Positions 33,233 through 41,851 of a stretch of 64,000 nt of DNA are shown in pieces (position 1 is the first letter of the stretch; every line of letters begins with the position of its first letter). Made by a program: the position numbers and the translations under genes. The notes beneath the pieces are model-generated. The model searched no databases. It saw nothing but the letters and a program-made list of their open reading frames with translations, and was not told the origin of the DNA. The stretch is taken from contig NZ_JAELXV010000001.1 of assembly GCF_016427535.1 (NCBI RefSeq), forward strand, positions 434,001 through 498,000. Reading direction: 5' to 3'. This stretch comes from Hymenobacter sp. BT559. Lineage in GTDB: Bacteria; Bacteroidota; Bacteroidia; Cytophagales; Hymenobacteraceae.

Positions 33233-33829
33233 TTACCGGGTGGCAGGAGCCAGTGACTGCCGGTACAGCGCGACCACACGGTAAGTGTTGGGGTCGGAGC
33301 CCTGCTGTTCGCGAGCAGTCAAGGAGTGAAATAAGCGTTGGTCGAGCAGTTGCACGAAAGCGAGATTGGTAGCAAACGTACGCTTTAATCTTTTCCTGGT
33401 TAATAGTTGCACGGGGCCGTTAAGGCCATTGCTGAAATAATACCTAGTGGTATGTTGCAAGGACGTAGCAGTGGCTACATAGGCTGGGTCAGGCAGGTAT
33501 TCCTGATGAGAATAAAGCACTAGGCTGTCAACTTGCTCTATCCGAAACGCTTGTTGCCGGTATACGCGGTACGCAGCACCGTTGGCTGCGGCGTAGCCCC
33601 AGGCGCTATCCAGGGCCACTTTTGTGCGGCCGCGGCCACCTGCGGCCGCCGTTTCCACAAAAAGCTTACGCTGAAAAAGTACCCGTCCGGCCTGAGTGCC
33701 GGGCGTATTGGGCCGCTGCTGCCGAAACGAAGCCACCGATTTGTAGATGCCCGTTGGGTAAACTAACCGGCTCGATTGACAGGCCGCCAAGCCGAGCGCT
33801 AGGCTGGCCGCAACTAGAAAGTACCGCAT
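33233..33829 (-). CDS. Lipoprotein, member B of a two-gene paralog family
   Basis: A 198-residue predicted lipoprotein: signal MRYFLVAASLALGLAAC with a lipobox at C17. The mature protein parallels the 32469-32915 product: GIYKSVASFRQQRPNTPG, SAWGYAAANGAAYRVY, SLVLYSHQ, YYFSNGLNGPVQLLTRKRLK. It has about 50 more residues at the C-terminus. Identity between the two is low but the motif order is constant. Member A has an ordinary signal peptide while B is lipid-anchored. No known domain recognised. Flanked by the intact smr 3' end on one side and its displaced copy on the other; AT-richer than neighbours. Confidence 0.65.
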   Translation of the reverse strand: MRYFLVAASLALGLAACQSSRLVYPTGIYKSVASFRQQRPNTPGTQAGRVLFQRKLFVETAAAGGRGRTKVALDSAWGYAAANGAAYRVYRQQAFRIEQVDSLVLYSHQEYLPDPAYVATATSLQHTTRYYFSNGLNGPVQLLTRKRLKRTFATNLAFVQLLDQRLFHSLTAREQQGSDPNTYRVVALYRQSLAPATR

Positions 33830-33899
33830 AGCTGATTAAGCGAGTAATAAGGTGAGCAACTATCGGGAAGGCACTTGTCTACGGATAATAAAAGAAAGA

Positions 33900-33937
33900 G
33901 CCTAACAGGATATGGCCCTTGTACCACATCCTGTTAG
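33900..33937 (-). terminator. Hairpin downstream of the smr gene
   Basis: CTAACAGGAT (33902-33911) pairs with ATCCTGTTAG about 16 bases on. On the minus strand it is followed by a TCTTTCTTTTA stretch. It lies 58 bases past the smr stop. Confidence 0.65.
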
Positions 33938-33994
33938 ACTATTTCTTATTCACAACTACCTATAGCATTTGCTTGCGGCCAGAGCCACCCCGGC

Positions 33995-34075
33995 TTACTT
34001 CAGCCGCACCAGCGTGGCGCCGTAGCCGAATTTCTCTTTCTGCGCCTCTTCGAAAAACTTGATGTCCTTGTTGCG
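33995..34075 (-). repeat. Direct repeat copy: functional smr 3' end
   Basis: The last 27 codons of the Smr gene including the stop; the partner is at 32982-33062, same orientation, 1013 bases away. 71 of 81 bases match, and all 10 differences are synonymous. Alignment ends at the same codon on both sides. Confidence 0.92.
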
Positions 34076-35188
34076 GCTCAACTGGCGGTGAATTTCCTTG
34101 CGCAGCGTGCCATTGCCGGCACCGTGGATGAAGATGATTTCGTGCATGTTAGTAGCCAAGGCGCGGCTCAGGGCGTCCTCGAAGGCATCAAGCTGGAGGC
34201 GCAGCATGGCCGTGTTGCTGAGGCCTTCGGCGCCTTCGGGGCGCAGGGCTTCGATGTGTAAGTCAAACTCGTGGGGCGGGGCCACAATGGCGGCCGCTGG
34301 CTTGGGCGGCGCGGGCGCGATGGCTGCGGGCACCGGCGCGGGCTTGTCGCCCCCTAGGGCCTGCTGAAGCGCGTTGGCTTGTTTGGCGTCGAGGGCGGGC
34401 GCGGGGCCAGCCGCGGCCGCTTCGAGGGCGGCTTCGGCTTGGGCCAGGCGCTCGGGGTTGAGGGCCGGGGCAGGCCGCTCATCGAGCTGAAACAAGTAAG
34501 CCTCTTTGCCAATAACCGGCGCCGGGCGGCGGCTGGTGTAGAAGGTGCTGGCCTTAAACGACTGGCGCTTGGTGAGCAGGTCGTAGGCCGCATCGCTGTT
34601 TAGCTTGAAACTCAAGAGCTGAAACACTACGGCGGGCCACTGCTCAAAGTCCTTGAGGTGCAGGTGGGCCAGCGGGGCACTGGCGGCTTTGGCCTTGAGC
34701 TTATCGGCAGCTAGGGCGCGGTACTTACCCTGGCGCTCCTCGCCGTAGGTATACACCACTTCGGCCTCGGTATTGTTGAGCAGGTGCAGGGCCAGCAGCT
34801 CGGGGGCCTGGTGTACCAGGGCTAGGTACAAGCCTTTGGCCGCGGGGGGCGGTGGGGTAGCGGCGGCCGGGCGCGGCGGCATGGCGGCGCTGGGGCCAGG
34901 GGCCGGCGCTTTAGCGGGGGTAGGGGTAGGCGCGCCGGGGCGCGGGGGCTTAGCCTGGCCACCTAGGGGCTTGTTTTTCTTGCTGCCGGTGGCAGGGCGA
35001 GTGGGCTCGGGAGCGGGGCGGCGGAAGGCCTGGCCTTCCTCGGCGGCCACGGGCACGAGCTCGCGCAGCAGCACCGGAATGGTGAAGTCGTTATCAATGG
35101 CTACTTCTACCAGCTCGCTGTCGAGCACGCGGGTGATTATACCTTCTTCGGTGCCGGTGAGCAGACGGACGCGGTCTCCAACGTTCAT
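33995..35188 (-). CDS. DUF2027 and Smr domain protein
   Basis: A 397-residue protein. The N-terminal NVGDRVRLLTGTEEGIITRV is the KOW-like start of DUF2027. A long Pro/Ala-rich linker (about residues 60-120) leads to the DUF2027 core, and the C-terminal 85 residues form an Smr domain: HEFDLHIEALRPEG, then IIFIHGAGNGTLRKEI with the HGxGxG motif. Smr domains are found at the MutS2 C-terminus and in stand-alone endonucleases that cut branched DNA or mRNA at collided ribosomes; there is no MutS ATPase here. The ATG at 35188 is preferred to a TTG 3 codons upstream. The last 27 codons have a diverged copy at 32982-33062. Confidence 0.85.
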   Translation of the reverse strand: MNVGDRVRLLTGTEEGIITRVLDSELVEVAIDNDFTIPVLLRELVPVAAEEGQAFRRPAPEPTRPATGSKKNKPLGGQAKPPRPGAPTPTPAKAPAPGPSAAMPPRPAAATPPPPAAKGLYLALVHQAPELLALHLLNNTEAEVVYTYGEERQGKYRALAADKLKAKAASAPLAHLHLKDFEQWPAVVFQLLSFKLNSDAAYDLLTKRQSFKASTFYTSRRPAPVIGKEAYLFQLDERPAPALNPERLAQAEAALEAAAAGPAPALDAKQANALQQALGGDKPAPVPAAIAPAPPKPAAAIVAPPHEFDLHIEALRPEGAEGLSNTAMLRLQLDAFEDALSRALATNMHEIIFIHGAGNGTLRKEIHRQLSRNKDIKFFEEAQKEKFGYGATLVRLK

Positions 35189-35232
35189 AATATTCAATGT
35201 AATGCGAATGCTACGGATACGCAGCCTGGGCG

Positions 35233-35240
35233 CAAAGGTA
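35233..35240 (-). promoter_or_regulatory. Putative -7 element TACCTTTG for the Smr gene
   Basis: Minus strand 35240 to 35233 reads TACCTTTG, 45 bases before the ATG at 35188. Confidence 0.55.
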
Positions 35241-35397
35241 GGCGCACGGCCCAGCGTCGGCCCTAGGGGCTGCAGCCCGAGGCTGTTTGTTCGAAATCGA
35301 TTTCGGAATACGAATCGGCTTGTACCTTAGCCGTTCCTAAGCCCGGCTGGCCGTTTGCGCTGGCGGGCCTTTTATCTTTTCCCCACCCATTACTTCT

Positions 35398-38304
35398 ATG
35401 AAAAAACCTCGACTCTGGGGGTTAGGCTGGCTGGCCGTGCTGCTGGCCGGCTGGGTTTCGGCAGCCCATGCCCAAGCTGTTTCACCGGTGAGCGTAAGCC
35501 CGGCGTTCTTCACCGACACCACGCCCATCACCCTCACCTACGACGCCACACTGGGCAACGCGGGCCTGGCCAACTACACTGGCGACGTGTACATCTACAC
35601 GGGGGTAATCACCAACCTGAGCACCTCGCCCAGCAATTGGCAGCACGTGGTAAATCCCACTGGCTTTGGCACACCCACCGCGGCCGAAAAGATGACGGCC
35701 ATCGGCAACCACAAATACACCATCAGCTTTACGCCGCGCACGTTTTACCCCGGCTTGGCGTCTTCGACCGAAACGGTGAAGCAGCTGGCCATGGTGTTTC
35801 GCGGGGCTAATGGCTCGCCCGAGGGCAAGGGCGTCGGCAACACCGACATTTATGTGAACCTAGGGCTGCAAGTGGCCTTCACCAGCCCCAGCGCTACCAC
35901 TACAGTAGCCGCCGGCACCTCCGTTGCCGTGACCGCCACGGCCAACGTAGCCGCTACGCTCACCCTCACCCTCAACGGCACCCAGGTAGCCCAGCAGGCC
36001 AACACCACCACGCTCTCGGCCAACGTCACCGTCAATCAGCCCGGCGTGAACACGTTGGTAGTCAGTGGCACCGATGGCAACGTGACCTCTACGGCCACGG
36101 CTACCGTGCTGGTGCCGCCCACCGTGACCACCGCGCCGCTGCCCGCTGGCGCTAAGGCTGACGGCATTACTTACCTGAATGGGGGCACGTCGGCCATTCT
36201 GAGTTTGACCGCGCCTAAGAAGAGCTACATCTATGTGCTGGGCGAGTTTAATAACTGGCAAACCTCGGAGGCCGGCCTGCTAAAGAAAACCGCGACCGTG
36301 GACACCGACGCCGCCACCGGCCGCTGGTGGGTGCAGGTCGATGGCCTGACGCCGGGGCAGGAATACGCCTACCAGTTTCTAGTAGATGGGCAGCTGCGCA
36401 TCGCTGACCCGTACTGCGAGAAAATTCTGGACCCGGACAACGACAAGTTTATTCCGGCCGAAACGTACCCAAACCTGAAAGCCTACCCCACGGGCAAAAC
36501 CACGGGCCTGGTGTCGGTACTGTCGCCGGGCGAGGCGGCCTACACTTGGACGACCACCAACTTCCAGCGCCCCGCCCGCGCCAACATGGTGGTGTATGAG
36601 CTGCTGGTGCGCGACTTTGTGGCCCGCCACGACTACCAGACCCTGCGCGATACCCTAAGCTACATTCAGCGCCTAGGGGCCAATGTGATTGAGCTGATGC
36701 CGATTAATGAGTTTGACGGCAACGAGAACTGGGGCTACAGCCCGTCGTTTTACTTCGCCCCCGACAAGTACTATGGCACCAAGAACAACCTAAAGGCGCT
36801 CATTGATGAGTGCCACAAGCGCGGCATCGCGGTGGTGCTCGACATGGTGCTGAACCACTCGACTGGCAATAGCCCGATGGTGCAGCTTTACGGCAACGTG
36901 ACCACCGGCCCCACCGCCGACAACCCGTGGTTTAACACCTCGGCCCCGCACCCCTATAGTGTATACAATGACCTCAACCACGAGAGCGCCTACACGCGCT
37001 ACTTCAGCAAGCAGGTGATTAAATTCTGGCTCCAAGAATACCACATCGATGGCTACCGCTACGACTTGGCGGGCGGCTTTAGCCAAGTGGCAAAAACGGA
37101 GGCCACTTTCGAGAACTACGACGCCACGCGCGTGGCCATTTGGAAAGATTATTACGATGCGCAAATGAGCGCCGACAATGGCGCGGGCTCGTACCCCATT
37201 CTGGAGTTTTTTGCGAAAGGTGTATCCGACACCAACCCCACCGACGAGGGCAAGGTGCTGAGCGACTACGGCATGATGCTGTGGGGTAACCTCAACCATA
37301 GTTACAACGAGGCCACTATGGGCTACCTAGGTGGCTCGGACCTGAGCTATGGCTACTACGGCGGCCAGGGTGGCCGCAACTGGGGCCAGCCCAATGTGAT
37401 AGCCTACATGGAAAGCCACGACGAAGAGCGCCTGCAGTTCAAGAATAAGACCTACGGCAACAGCAACAATAGCGCCTACGACGTGAAGAACCCAGCCATT
37501 GGCTTGCAGCGCAACGAGCTGGCTGCGGCCTTTTTCTTCACCCAGCCCGGTGCGCGCTTGGTGTGGCAGTTTGGCGAGCTGGGCTACGACTACAGCATCA
37601 ATACCTGCGCCGACGGCACTACCATCAACAACGACTGCCGCACCGGCAACAAGCCCATCCGCTGGGACTATTACAAAGACGCCAATCGCCGCCACCTTTA
37701 CGACACCTACCGGGCGCTCATTGCCCTCAAAAAGCAGCCCGCCTTTGCCGCCCCCACGGCCTACACCCAGACCCTAGGTGGCAATGTGGCAGTGAAAACC
37801 ATAAGTCTCACTGGGGCCGAGCTGAGCGTGGTGACCGTCGGCAACTTCGACGTGACCGCACAAACGGCCACCGTCACGTTCCCGCAGATTGGTACCTGGT
37901 ACAACTACCTCACAGGCGAGCAGTTGACCATTGCTAGCACCAACCAGACGATGACCTTGCAGCCCGGCCAGTACGCCGTGTACACCAGCCGCCAACTCAC
38001 CAAGCCCACCGGCACCACATTGGCTACTACCGGCGCCCAGGCCGCCTCTGTATTTAAACTTTCGCTGGTGCCCAACCCCGCAGCGGGTACCACCACTGTA
38101 GCCTACGAGCTGCCTACCGGTACCACCGCCACCATCGCGGTGCAAAACCTGCTGGGCCAAACCGTGCGCCAGCTGGCCCCGGCCCGCCAGGTCGCGGGCG
38201 CGCAGGCGCAGAGCCTATCACTGCAAGGCCTGGCCCCCGGCGTGTACCTCGTGAAGCTGCAAGCCGGCGACCAAGCCCAAACCGCCCGCTTGCTGGTCAA
38301 CTAA
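35398..38304 (+). CDS. Secreted GH13 alpha-amylase-family enzyme with T9SS sorting domain
   Basis: A 968-residue exported glycoside hydrolase. Signal peptide 1-26 (AHAQA). Residues 27-155 form a beta-rich domain often found in front of Bacteroidota amylases. An Ig-like stretch follows, then a CBM48-like domain (IYVLGEFNNWQTSEAG, about 270-360). The GH13 barrel spans about 400-800: VVLDMVLNHSTG, nucleophile D556 in GYRYDLAGG, acid/base E603 in PILEFF, and D675 in MESHDEERL. The C-terminus is a type A sorting domain (LSLVPNPAAGTTTV, NLLGQTVRQL, LAPGVYLVKLQ). It should break alpha-glucans outside the cell. No SusCD genes are beside it. Confidence 0.9.
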   Translation: MKKPRLWGLGWLAVLLAGWVSAAHAQAVSPVSVSPAFFTDTTPITLTYDATLGNAGLANYTGDVYIYTGVITNLSTSPSNWQHVVNPTGFGTPTAAEKMTAIGNHKYTISFTPRTFYPGLASSTETVKQLAMVFRGANGSPEGKGVGNTDIYVNLGLQVAFTSPSATTTVAAGTSVAVTATANVAATLTLTLNGTQVAQQANTTTLSANVTVNQPGVNTLVVSGTDGNVTSTATATVLVPPTVTTAPLPAGAKADGITYLNGGTSAILSLTAPKKSYIYVLGEFNNWQTSEAGLLKKTATVDTDAATGRWWVQVDGLTPGQEYAYQFLVDGQLRIADPYCEKILDPDNDKFIPAETYPNLKAYPTGKTTGLVSVLSPGEAAYTWTTTNFQRPARANMVVYELLVRDFVARHDYQTLRDTLSYIQRLGANVIELMPINEFDGNENWGYSPSFYFAPDKYYGTKNNLKALIDECHKRGIAVVLDMVLNHSTGNSPMVQLYGNVTTGPTADNPWFNTSAPHPYSVYNDLNHESAYTRYFSKQVIKFWLQEYHIDGYRYDLAGGFSQVAKTEATFENYDATRVAIWKDYYDAQMSADNGAGSYPILEFFAKGVSDTNPTDEGKVLSDYGMMLWGNLNHSYNEATMGYLGGSDLSYGYYGGQGGRNWGQPNVIAYMESHDEERLQFKNKTYGNSNNSAYDVKNPAIGLQRNELAAAFFFTQPGARLVWQFGELGYDYSINTCADGTTINNDCRTGNKPIRWDYYKDANRRHLYDTYRALIALKKQPAFAAPTAYTQTLGGNVAVKTISLTGAELSVVTVGNFDVTAQTATVTFPQIGTWYNYLTGEQLTIASTNQTMTLQPGQYAVYTSRQLTKPTGTTLATTGAQAASVFKLSLVPNPAAGTTTVAYELPTGTTATIAVQNLLGQTVRQLAPARQVAGAQAQSLSLQGLAPGVYLVKLQAGDQAQTARLLVN

Positions 38305-38330
38305 ATCACCCCTTTTTGGGTTAATATCAG

Positions 38331-38360
38331 AAGCCCCGCTGCCCGGCAGCGGGGCTTTTT
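38331..38360 (+). terminator. Terminator after the amylase gene
   Basis: AAGCCCCGCTGCC pairs with GGCAGCGGGGCTT around one base, followed by seven T. Confidence 0.88.
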
Positions 38361-38401
38361 TTGGCCTTACTTTGTTGGGTAAGTACTCTTCGCTGCCTCT
38401 T

Positions 38402-39304
38402 ATGTGCATTTTTCCTTCTTCCGGCCACCTAGGGCGCCGCTGGCTGCTGTGGCTGTTGCCGCTGCTCAGCTTCACGCTGGCAGACCGGCCCGCCTACCGC
38501 CTCTTCACGGCCCAGGGCCAAGTGGCCGACTACGACCAGATGCTCGCCCAGCTGGCGCAGGCCGATGTAGTGCTTTTCGGCGAGCAGCACAATGACCCGA
38601 TGGCCCATTGGCTAGCCTTACAGGTAGCCAAGGACTTGCAGCGCCTCAAGGGTCCCGGCAAGCTGGTCCTAGGTCTCGAAATGTTTGAGCGCGACGTGCA
38701 GCCGCTGGTGGCACAGTACGCCGCCGGCACCCTGCCCGATACGGCCTTCGAGCGCCAGAGCCGCCCCTGGCCCAACTACGCCACCGATTACCGTCCGCTT
38801 TTGCAGTTTGCCCGCCAGGAGAAAATAGCCGTGGTGGCCACCAACGCCCCGCGCCGCTACGCCCAGCAGGTGGCTCGCGGCTCGCTCACGGCCCTTGACG
38901 CGCTGCCCGCCAATGAGAAAAGCTACCTCGCACCGCTGCCGCTGAAGGTCGACTTTGAGTTGCCCGGCTACAAGAAAATGGCGGCTATGTTCGGCGATGC
39001 CACGGCCCACGGCGGAGGTGGGCGCACAATCATTCAGGCTCAGGCCTTGAAAGATGCTACCATGGCCTACACCATCCGCCGCAACCTAGGTGCCGGCCAA
39101 ACGCTGCTGCACCTCAACGGCTCGTACCACTCCGATAATCACGATGGCATTGTGGCCTACTTGCGCGCCGACAATAAGAAGCCGCCGCGCGTGCAAACCC
39201 TGAGCGTGGTGTCCCAAAGCCAGCTGCAGCAGCTCGACCAAGCTAATGTGAATGTGGCTGACTACCTCATCGTAGTGCCCGAAGACATGACCAAAACGTA
39301 TTGA
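38402..39304 (+). CDS. ChaN family protein (EreA/ChaN-like)
   Basis: A 300-residue protein with an N-terminal hydrophobic segment (RRWLLWLLPLLSFTLA) that may be a signal or anchor. VVLFGEQHNDPMAHWLAL is the hallmark of the ChaN/TIKI/EreA-like superfamily: Glu and His of the GEQHxD active site. VLGLEMFERDVQP and LLHLNGSYHSDNHDGIVAYL supply the second Glu and later His. ChaN binds haem at the outer membrane in Campylobacter, and relatives are metalloproteases, so the role here is open. The ATG at 38402 is preferred; a TTG pair 10 codons earlier is possible. Confidence 0.8.
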   Translation: MCIFPSSGHLGRRWLLWLLPLLSFTLADRPAYRLFTAQGQVADYDQMLAQLAQADVVLFGEQHNDPMAHWLALQVAKDLQRLKGPGKLVLGLEMFERDVQPLVAQYAAGTLPDTAFERQSRPWPNYATDYRPLLQFARQEKIAVVATNAPRRYAQQVARGSLTALDALPANEKSYLAPLPLKVDFELPGYKKMAAMFGDATAHGGGGRTIIQAQALKDATMAYTIRRNLGAGQTLLHLNGSYHSDNHDGIVAYLRADNKKPPRVQTLSVVSQSQLQQLDQANVNVADYLIVVPEDMTKTY

Positions 39305-39312
39305 GACTTGCT

Positions 39313-39336
39313 TGTCATGCTGCGCGTTGCATGACA
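39313..39336. repeat. Short degenerate copy of the intergenic inverted repeat
   Basis: TGTCATGC and GCATGACA (39313-39320, 39329-39336) are the outer ends of the repeat family, here brought together with the centre missing. Confidence 0.6.
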
Positions 39337-39354
39337 GGCGCTTTTTAAAGCATT

Positions 39355-39990
39355 ATGATTTCAACCTCCGACTACTCCGCTCTGCCGCCCGCCGCCGACT
39401 TGCAGCGCCTTTGCAAAGCCCTGGCCGTGCTCGACGCCATCAACTCGCCCGACTGGGAATACCGCTATTATTCCTACAACCCGGCCTGGAGCGACGATGA
39501 GCAAATCATGGAAATGCGCGATGGCGAAGGCGACCAAATGCTGGTGCTATTTCGCCCCGAAGGCTGCGTGATAAACGGCTACCTGCACGAGTATGACCAG
39601 CCCAGCAAGGCCCAGGTTACGCGCGGCCTGCCCGACGCGTTTAATGACTTCATGTTTGGCGAGCCCGTCAACTCCATTGGCACCACGTTTTGCCTCTGGT
39701 ACACGCCCGCCCATGGCTGGCAGCGCGGCCTGGTGGAGAACGAGGACGACGGCTCCGAAGAGCTACTCTACATTTTTGATGGCCAGCCGGCTACCTATGC
39801 CGAGTGGGCCACGGAGTACTACACCGACGAAACCGACAAAAAGCCGGTGACCGCCGAAGCTGTGGCGCCCATTTATCGCCACGAGCCCGTGACCAAGGCC
39901 CGCGTGCTGGCGCTGACTGATGAAGTGGAAGACTGGACGATGCTCGCGACCGACCTGCAGGAAATCGGCTATCCTTACGAGTTTAGCTAG
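39355..39990 (+). CDS. Conserved acidic hypothetical protein
   Basis: A 211-residue acidic cytoplasmic protein. The N-terminal DAINSPDWEYRYYSYNPAWS and MEMRDGEGDQMLVLFRPEG are features of a widespread unnamed family found in many phyla, often among accessory genes. The centre has INGYLHEYDQ and the C-terminus LATDLQEIGYPYEFS. No catalytic motif, signal peptide or membrane segment. Function not known. Neighbours give no clue: ChaN upstream, a possible antitoxin-like small gene convergent downstream. Confidence 0.65.
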   Translation: MISTSDYSALPPAADLQRLCKALAVLDAINSPDWEYRYYSYNPAWSDDEQIMEMRDGEGDQMLVLFRPEGCVINGYLHEYDQPSKAQVTRGLPDAFNDFMFGEPVNSIGTTFCLWYTPAHGWQRGLVENEDDGSEELLYIFDGQPATYAEWATEYYTDETDKKPVTAEAVAPIYRHEPVTKARVLALTDEVEDWTMLATDLQEIGYPYEFS

Positions 39991-40106
39991 CCCCGCCTTA
40001 CGCTTGGGAATAATGGCAGATTCAACTCGTGGCTTGGGCTTTATAGTTTGAGTGCGAGCAGAGCGAGCATACTACGTTCTAGACCGTTCGCCCTGATGAC
40101 CCTGCC

Positions 40107-40295
40107 TTATTCGTCGCCTGGCTCAATCTTGGCTTTCTTGAGCGCGTCGGCGAGGCCTTTTTGCAGCTTGGCGCCCGATTCGGCTGGCGCATCTTCGGTT
40201 ATCTTATACTGCTTCTTGAGCTGTTCCCAGTCCTCGATAGGTAGAAAAACGCCGGTGATGGTGCCTTTGGCGTCAGAGAGATACTTGATGTCCAT
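40107..40295 (-). CDS. Small antitoxin-like hypothetical protein
   Basis: A 62-residue protein beginning MDIKYLSDAKGTITGVFLPI and continuing EDWEQLKKQYK, with a charged helical C-terminus. The start resembles short Phd/YefM- or DUF2281-type antitoxin N-termini, where a two-strand, one-helix unit binds DNA or a toxin. No toxin gene is adjacent, so this is an orphan if the similarity is real. Coding potential is supported by its third-position G/C bias and the protein pattern. Family assignment is tentative. Confidence 0.5.
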   Translation of the reverse strand: MDIKYLSDAKGTITGVFLPIEDWEQLKKQYKITEDAPAESGAKLQKGLADALKKAKIEPGDE

Positions 40296-40468
40296 AGGGT
40301 GTGTGGGGGAGGGGAGAAGTAGTGTGGAGCTAACCTAGCGCGGGCCGAGCCGTAGGCAAGTTACCCTCCACTACCGCTCAGCATGCAAAATTGTAGTACG
40401 CAAAGAACTTCACGAGCGCCGAAAACGGCGTACTACTTAAGCGCTGGCCCTCGGCGGCACCCCGCCTC

Positions 40469-41791
40469 ATGAGCCGGGTGCAGCGCTGGTGGCTGGACCT
40501 CAATTCTAGCCTGTGGTTTGTGCCCAGCCTGATGGTGCTGGCGGCCGTACTGGCCGCCTATAGTCTGGTGCACCTCGATGATAGCATCGGCCACGAGTGG
40601 ACGCAGCGCCACCCCCTGCTGTTTGGGGCCGGGGCCGACGGGGCGCGGGGCATGCTCTCGGCCATTGCCAGCTCCATGATAACCGTGGCGGGCCTCATCT
40701 TTTCGCTTACGCTCTCCACGCTGGCGCAGGTGTCGAGCCAATACACCTCGCGGCTGCTGCGCAACTTTATGCGCGACCGCCCCAACCAGGTGGTCATGGG
40801 CTTCTTTGTCAGCATATTCGTGTACTGTCTTATGGTGCTGCGCACCATTCGGGGCGGCGACCAAGGCGCCTTTGTGCCAAGCCTGGCGGTGGCTTTCGGG
40901 CTGCTGCTGGCGTTGGTGAGCATCGGCATGCTCATTTTCTTTATTCACCACATTGCCTCGTCTATCCAGGCTGCCAATGTGATAGGAGGCGCCGCTGCCG
41001 AAACCGAAAAGACCCTTAACAAGCTGTTTCCGACCGAGCTGGGCGAGGCAGCTACCCCCGCCGAAAAGGAGGATTTAGCTGACCTAGGGCCGCTAAACTG
41101 GGTGCCCATCGTGGCAGATGAATCGGGCTATATAGTGGGCATCGATGAGGAAGCATTGCTGGCTTTTGCCTGCGAAACTGATGCCGTGGTGCGCATGGAA
41201 CACGCCATTGGTAGCTACGTCACCAAGGGTTCGCTGTTAGCGTCGGCAGTCGAATACCCGAATGCTAAGCGGCTGGTTGGTGAGGACAGCGCCGAGCGCA
41301 TCAACAAAGCCTACAGCATTGGCAACCAGCGCACGCTCGACCAAGACGCAGGTTTTGGCCTGCGTCAATTGGTGGATATTGGCCTCAAAGCCTTGTCGCC
41401 GGGCATCAACGACACTAGCACGGCCGTGCTGTGCATCGACCGCCTAGGGTCGTTGCTGGCGCTGCTAGCCGGGCGCGACCTCGGCAACCCCGTGCGCGCC
41501 GAGGCGGGCGTGGTGCGCGTCATCGCGCAGCGCCCCGATTTTGCGAGCTACCTCGCCACTGCCTTCGACCAAGTGCGCGCCAACGCGGCCGAGGACCTAG
41601 CCATCTACCTGCGCCTGCTGGCAGCTCTGCGCACCGTGGCCCAGCGCACCAGCCGCCCCGCCTATCGCCAGGCCCTGCGCCAGCAGGCCGACCTAGCCCT
41701 GGCCGCCGCCGACAAAAACATCACTGTGCCCTATGAAAGCGAGCAGGTGCACCAGCAGTACCGGCTGCTGCGCCAGGCGCTGGACGCTTAA
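40469..41791 (+). CDS. DUF2254 membrane protein
   Basis: A 440-residue inner-membrane protein of the DUF2254 family. Four predicted transmembrane segments lie in the first 175 residues (SLMVLAAVLAAYSL, AIASSMITVAGLIFSLTLS, VVMGFFVSIFVYCLMVL, LAVAFGLLLALVSIGMLIFF). The conserved SSQYTSRLLRNFMRDR lies between helices 2 and 3. The C-terminal half is cytoplasmic and includes the family signature IGLKALSPGINDTSTAVLCID. Function unknown. A short hairpin follows the stop and separates it from the convergent Fe-S carrier gene. The gap upstream (40296-40468) has a small GTAGTACGC inverted repeat. Confidence 0.88.
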   Translation: MSRVQRWWLDLNSSLWFVPSLMVLAAVLAAYSLVHLDDSIGHEWTQRHPLLFGAGADGARGMLSAIASSMITVAGLIFSLTLSTLAQVSSQYTSRLLRNFMRDRPNQVVMGFFVSIFVYCLMVLRTIRGGDQGAFVPSLAVAFGLLLALVSIGMLIFFIHHIASSIQAANVIGGAAAETEKTLNKLFPTELGEAATPAEKEDLADLGPLNWVPIVADESGYIVGIDEEALLAFACETDAVVRMEHAIGSYVTKGSLLASAVEYPNAKRLVGEDSAERINKAYSIGNQRTLDQDAGFGLRQLVDIGLKALSPGINDTSTAVLCIDRLGSLLALLAGRDLGNPVRAEAGVVRVIAQRPDFASYLATAFDQVRANAAEDLAIYLRLLAALRTVAQRTSRPAYRQALRQQADLALAAADKNITVPYESEQVHQQYRLLRQALDA

Positions 41792-41797
41792 ATAGCA

Positions 41798-41825
41798 AAA
41801 GCCTCCGCCCAAGGGCAGAGGCTTT
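41798..41825. terminator. Bidirectional terminator between DUF2254 and Fe-S carrier genes
   Basis: AAAGCCTCCGCCC pairs with GGGCAGAGGCTTT (41813-41825) with one wobble and a 2-base loop. Confidence 0.8.
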
Positions 41826-41851
41826 CCAAAAATTGCAATCGAAACGCGGAC

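Noticed and set aside
32469..34075. Simple old tandem duplication of smr 3' end plus downstream gene
   Set aside because: It explains gene order, but not why the non-functional 81-bp copy has ten silent and no amino-acid-changing differences while the two downstream genes differ greatly. Kept only as the alternative.
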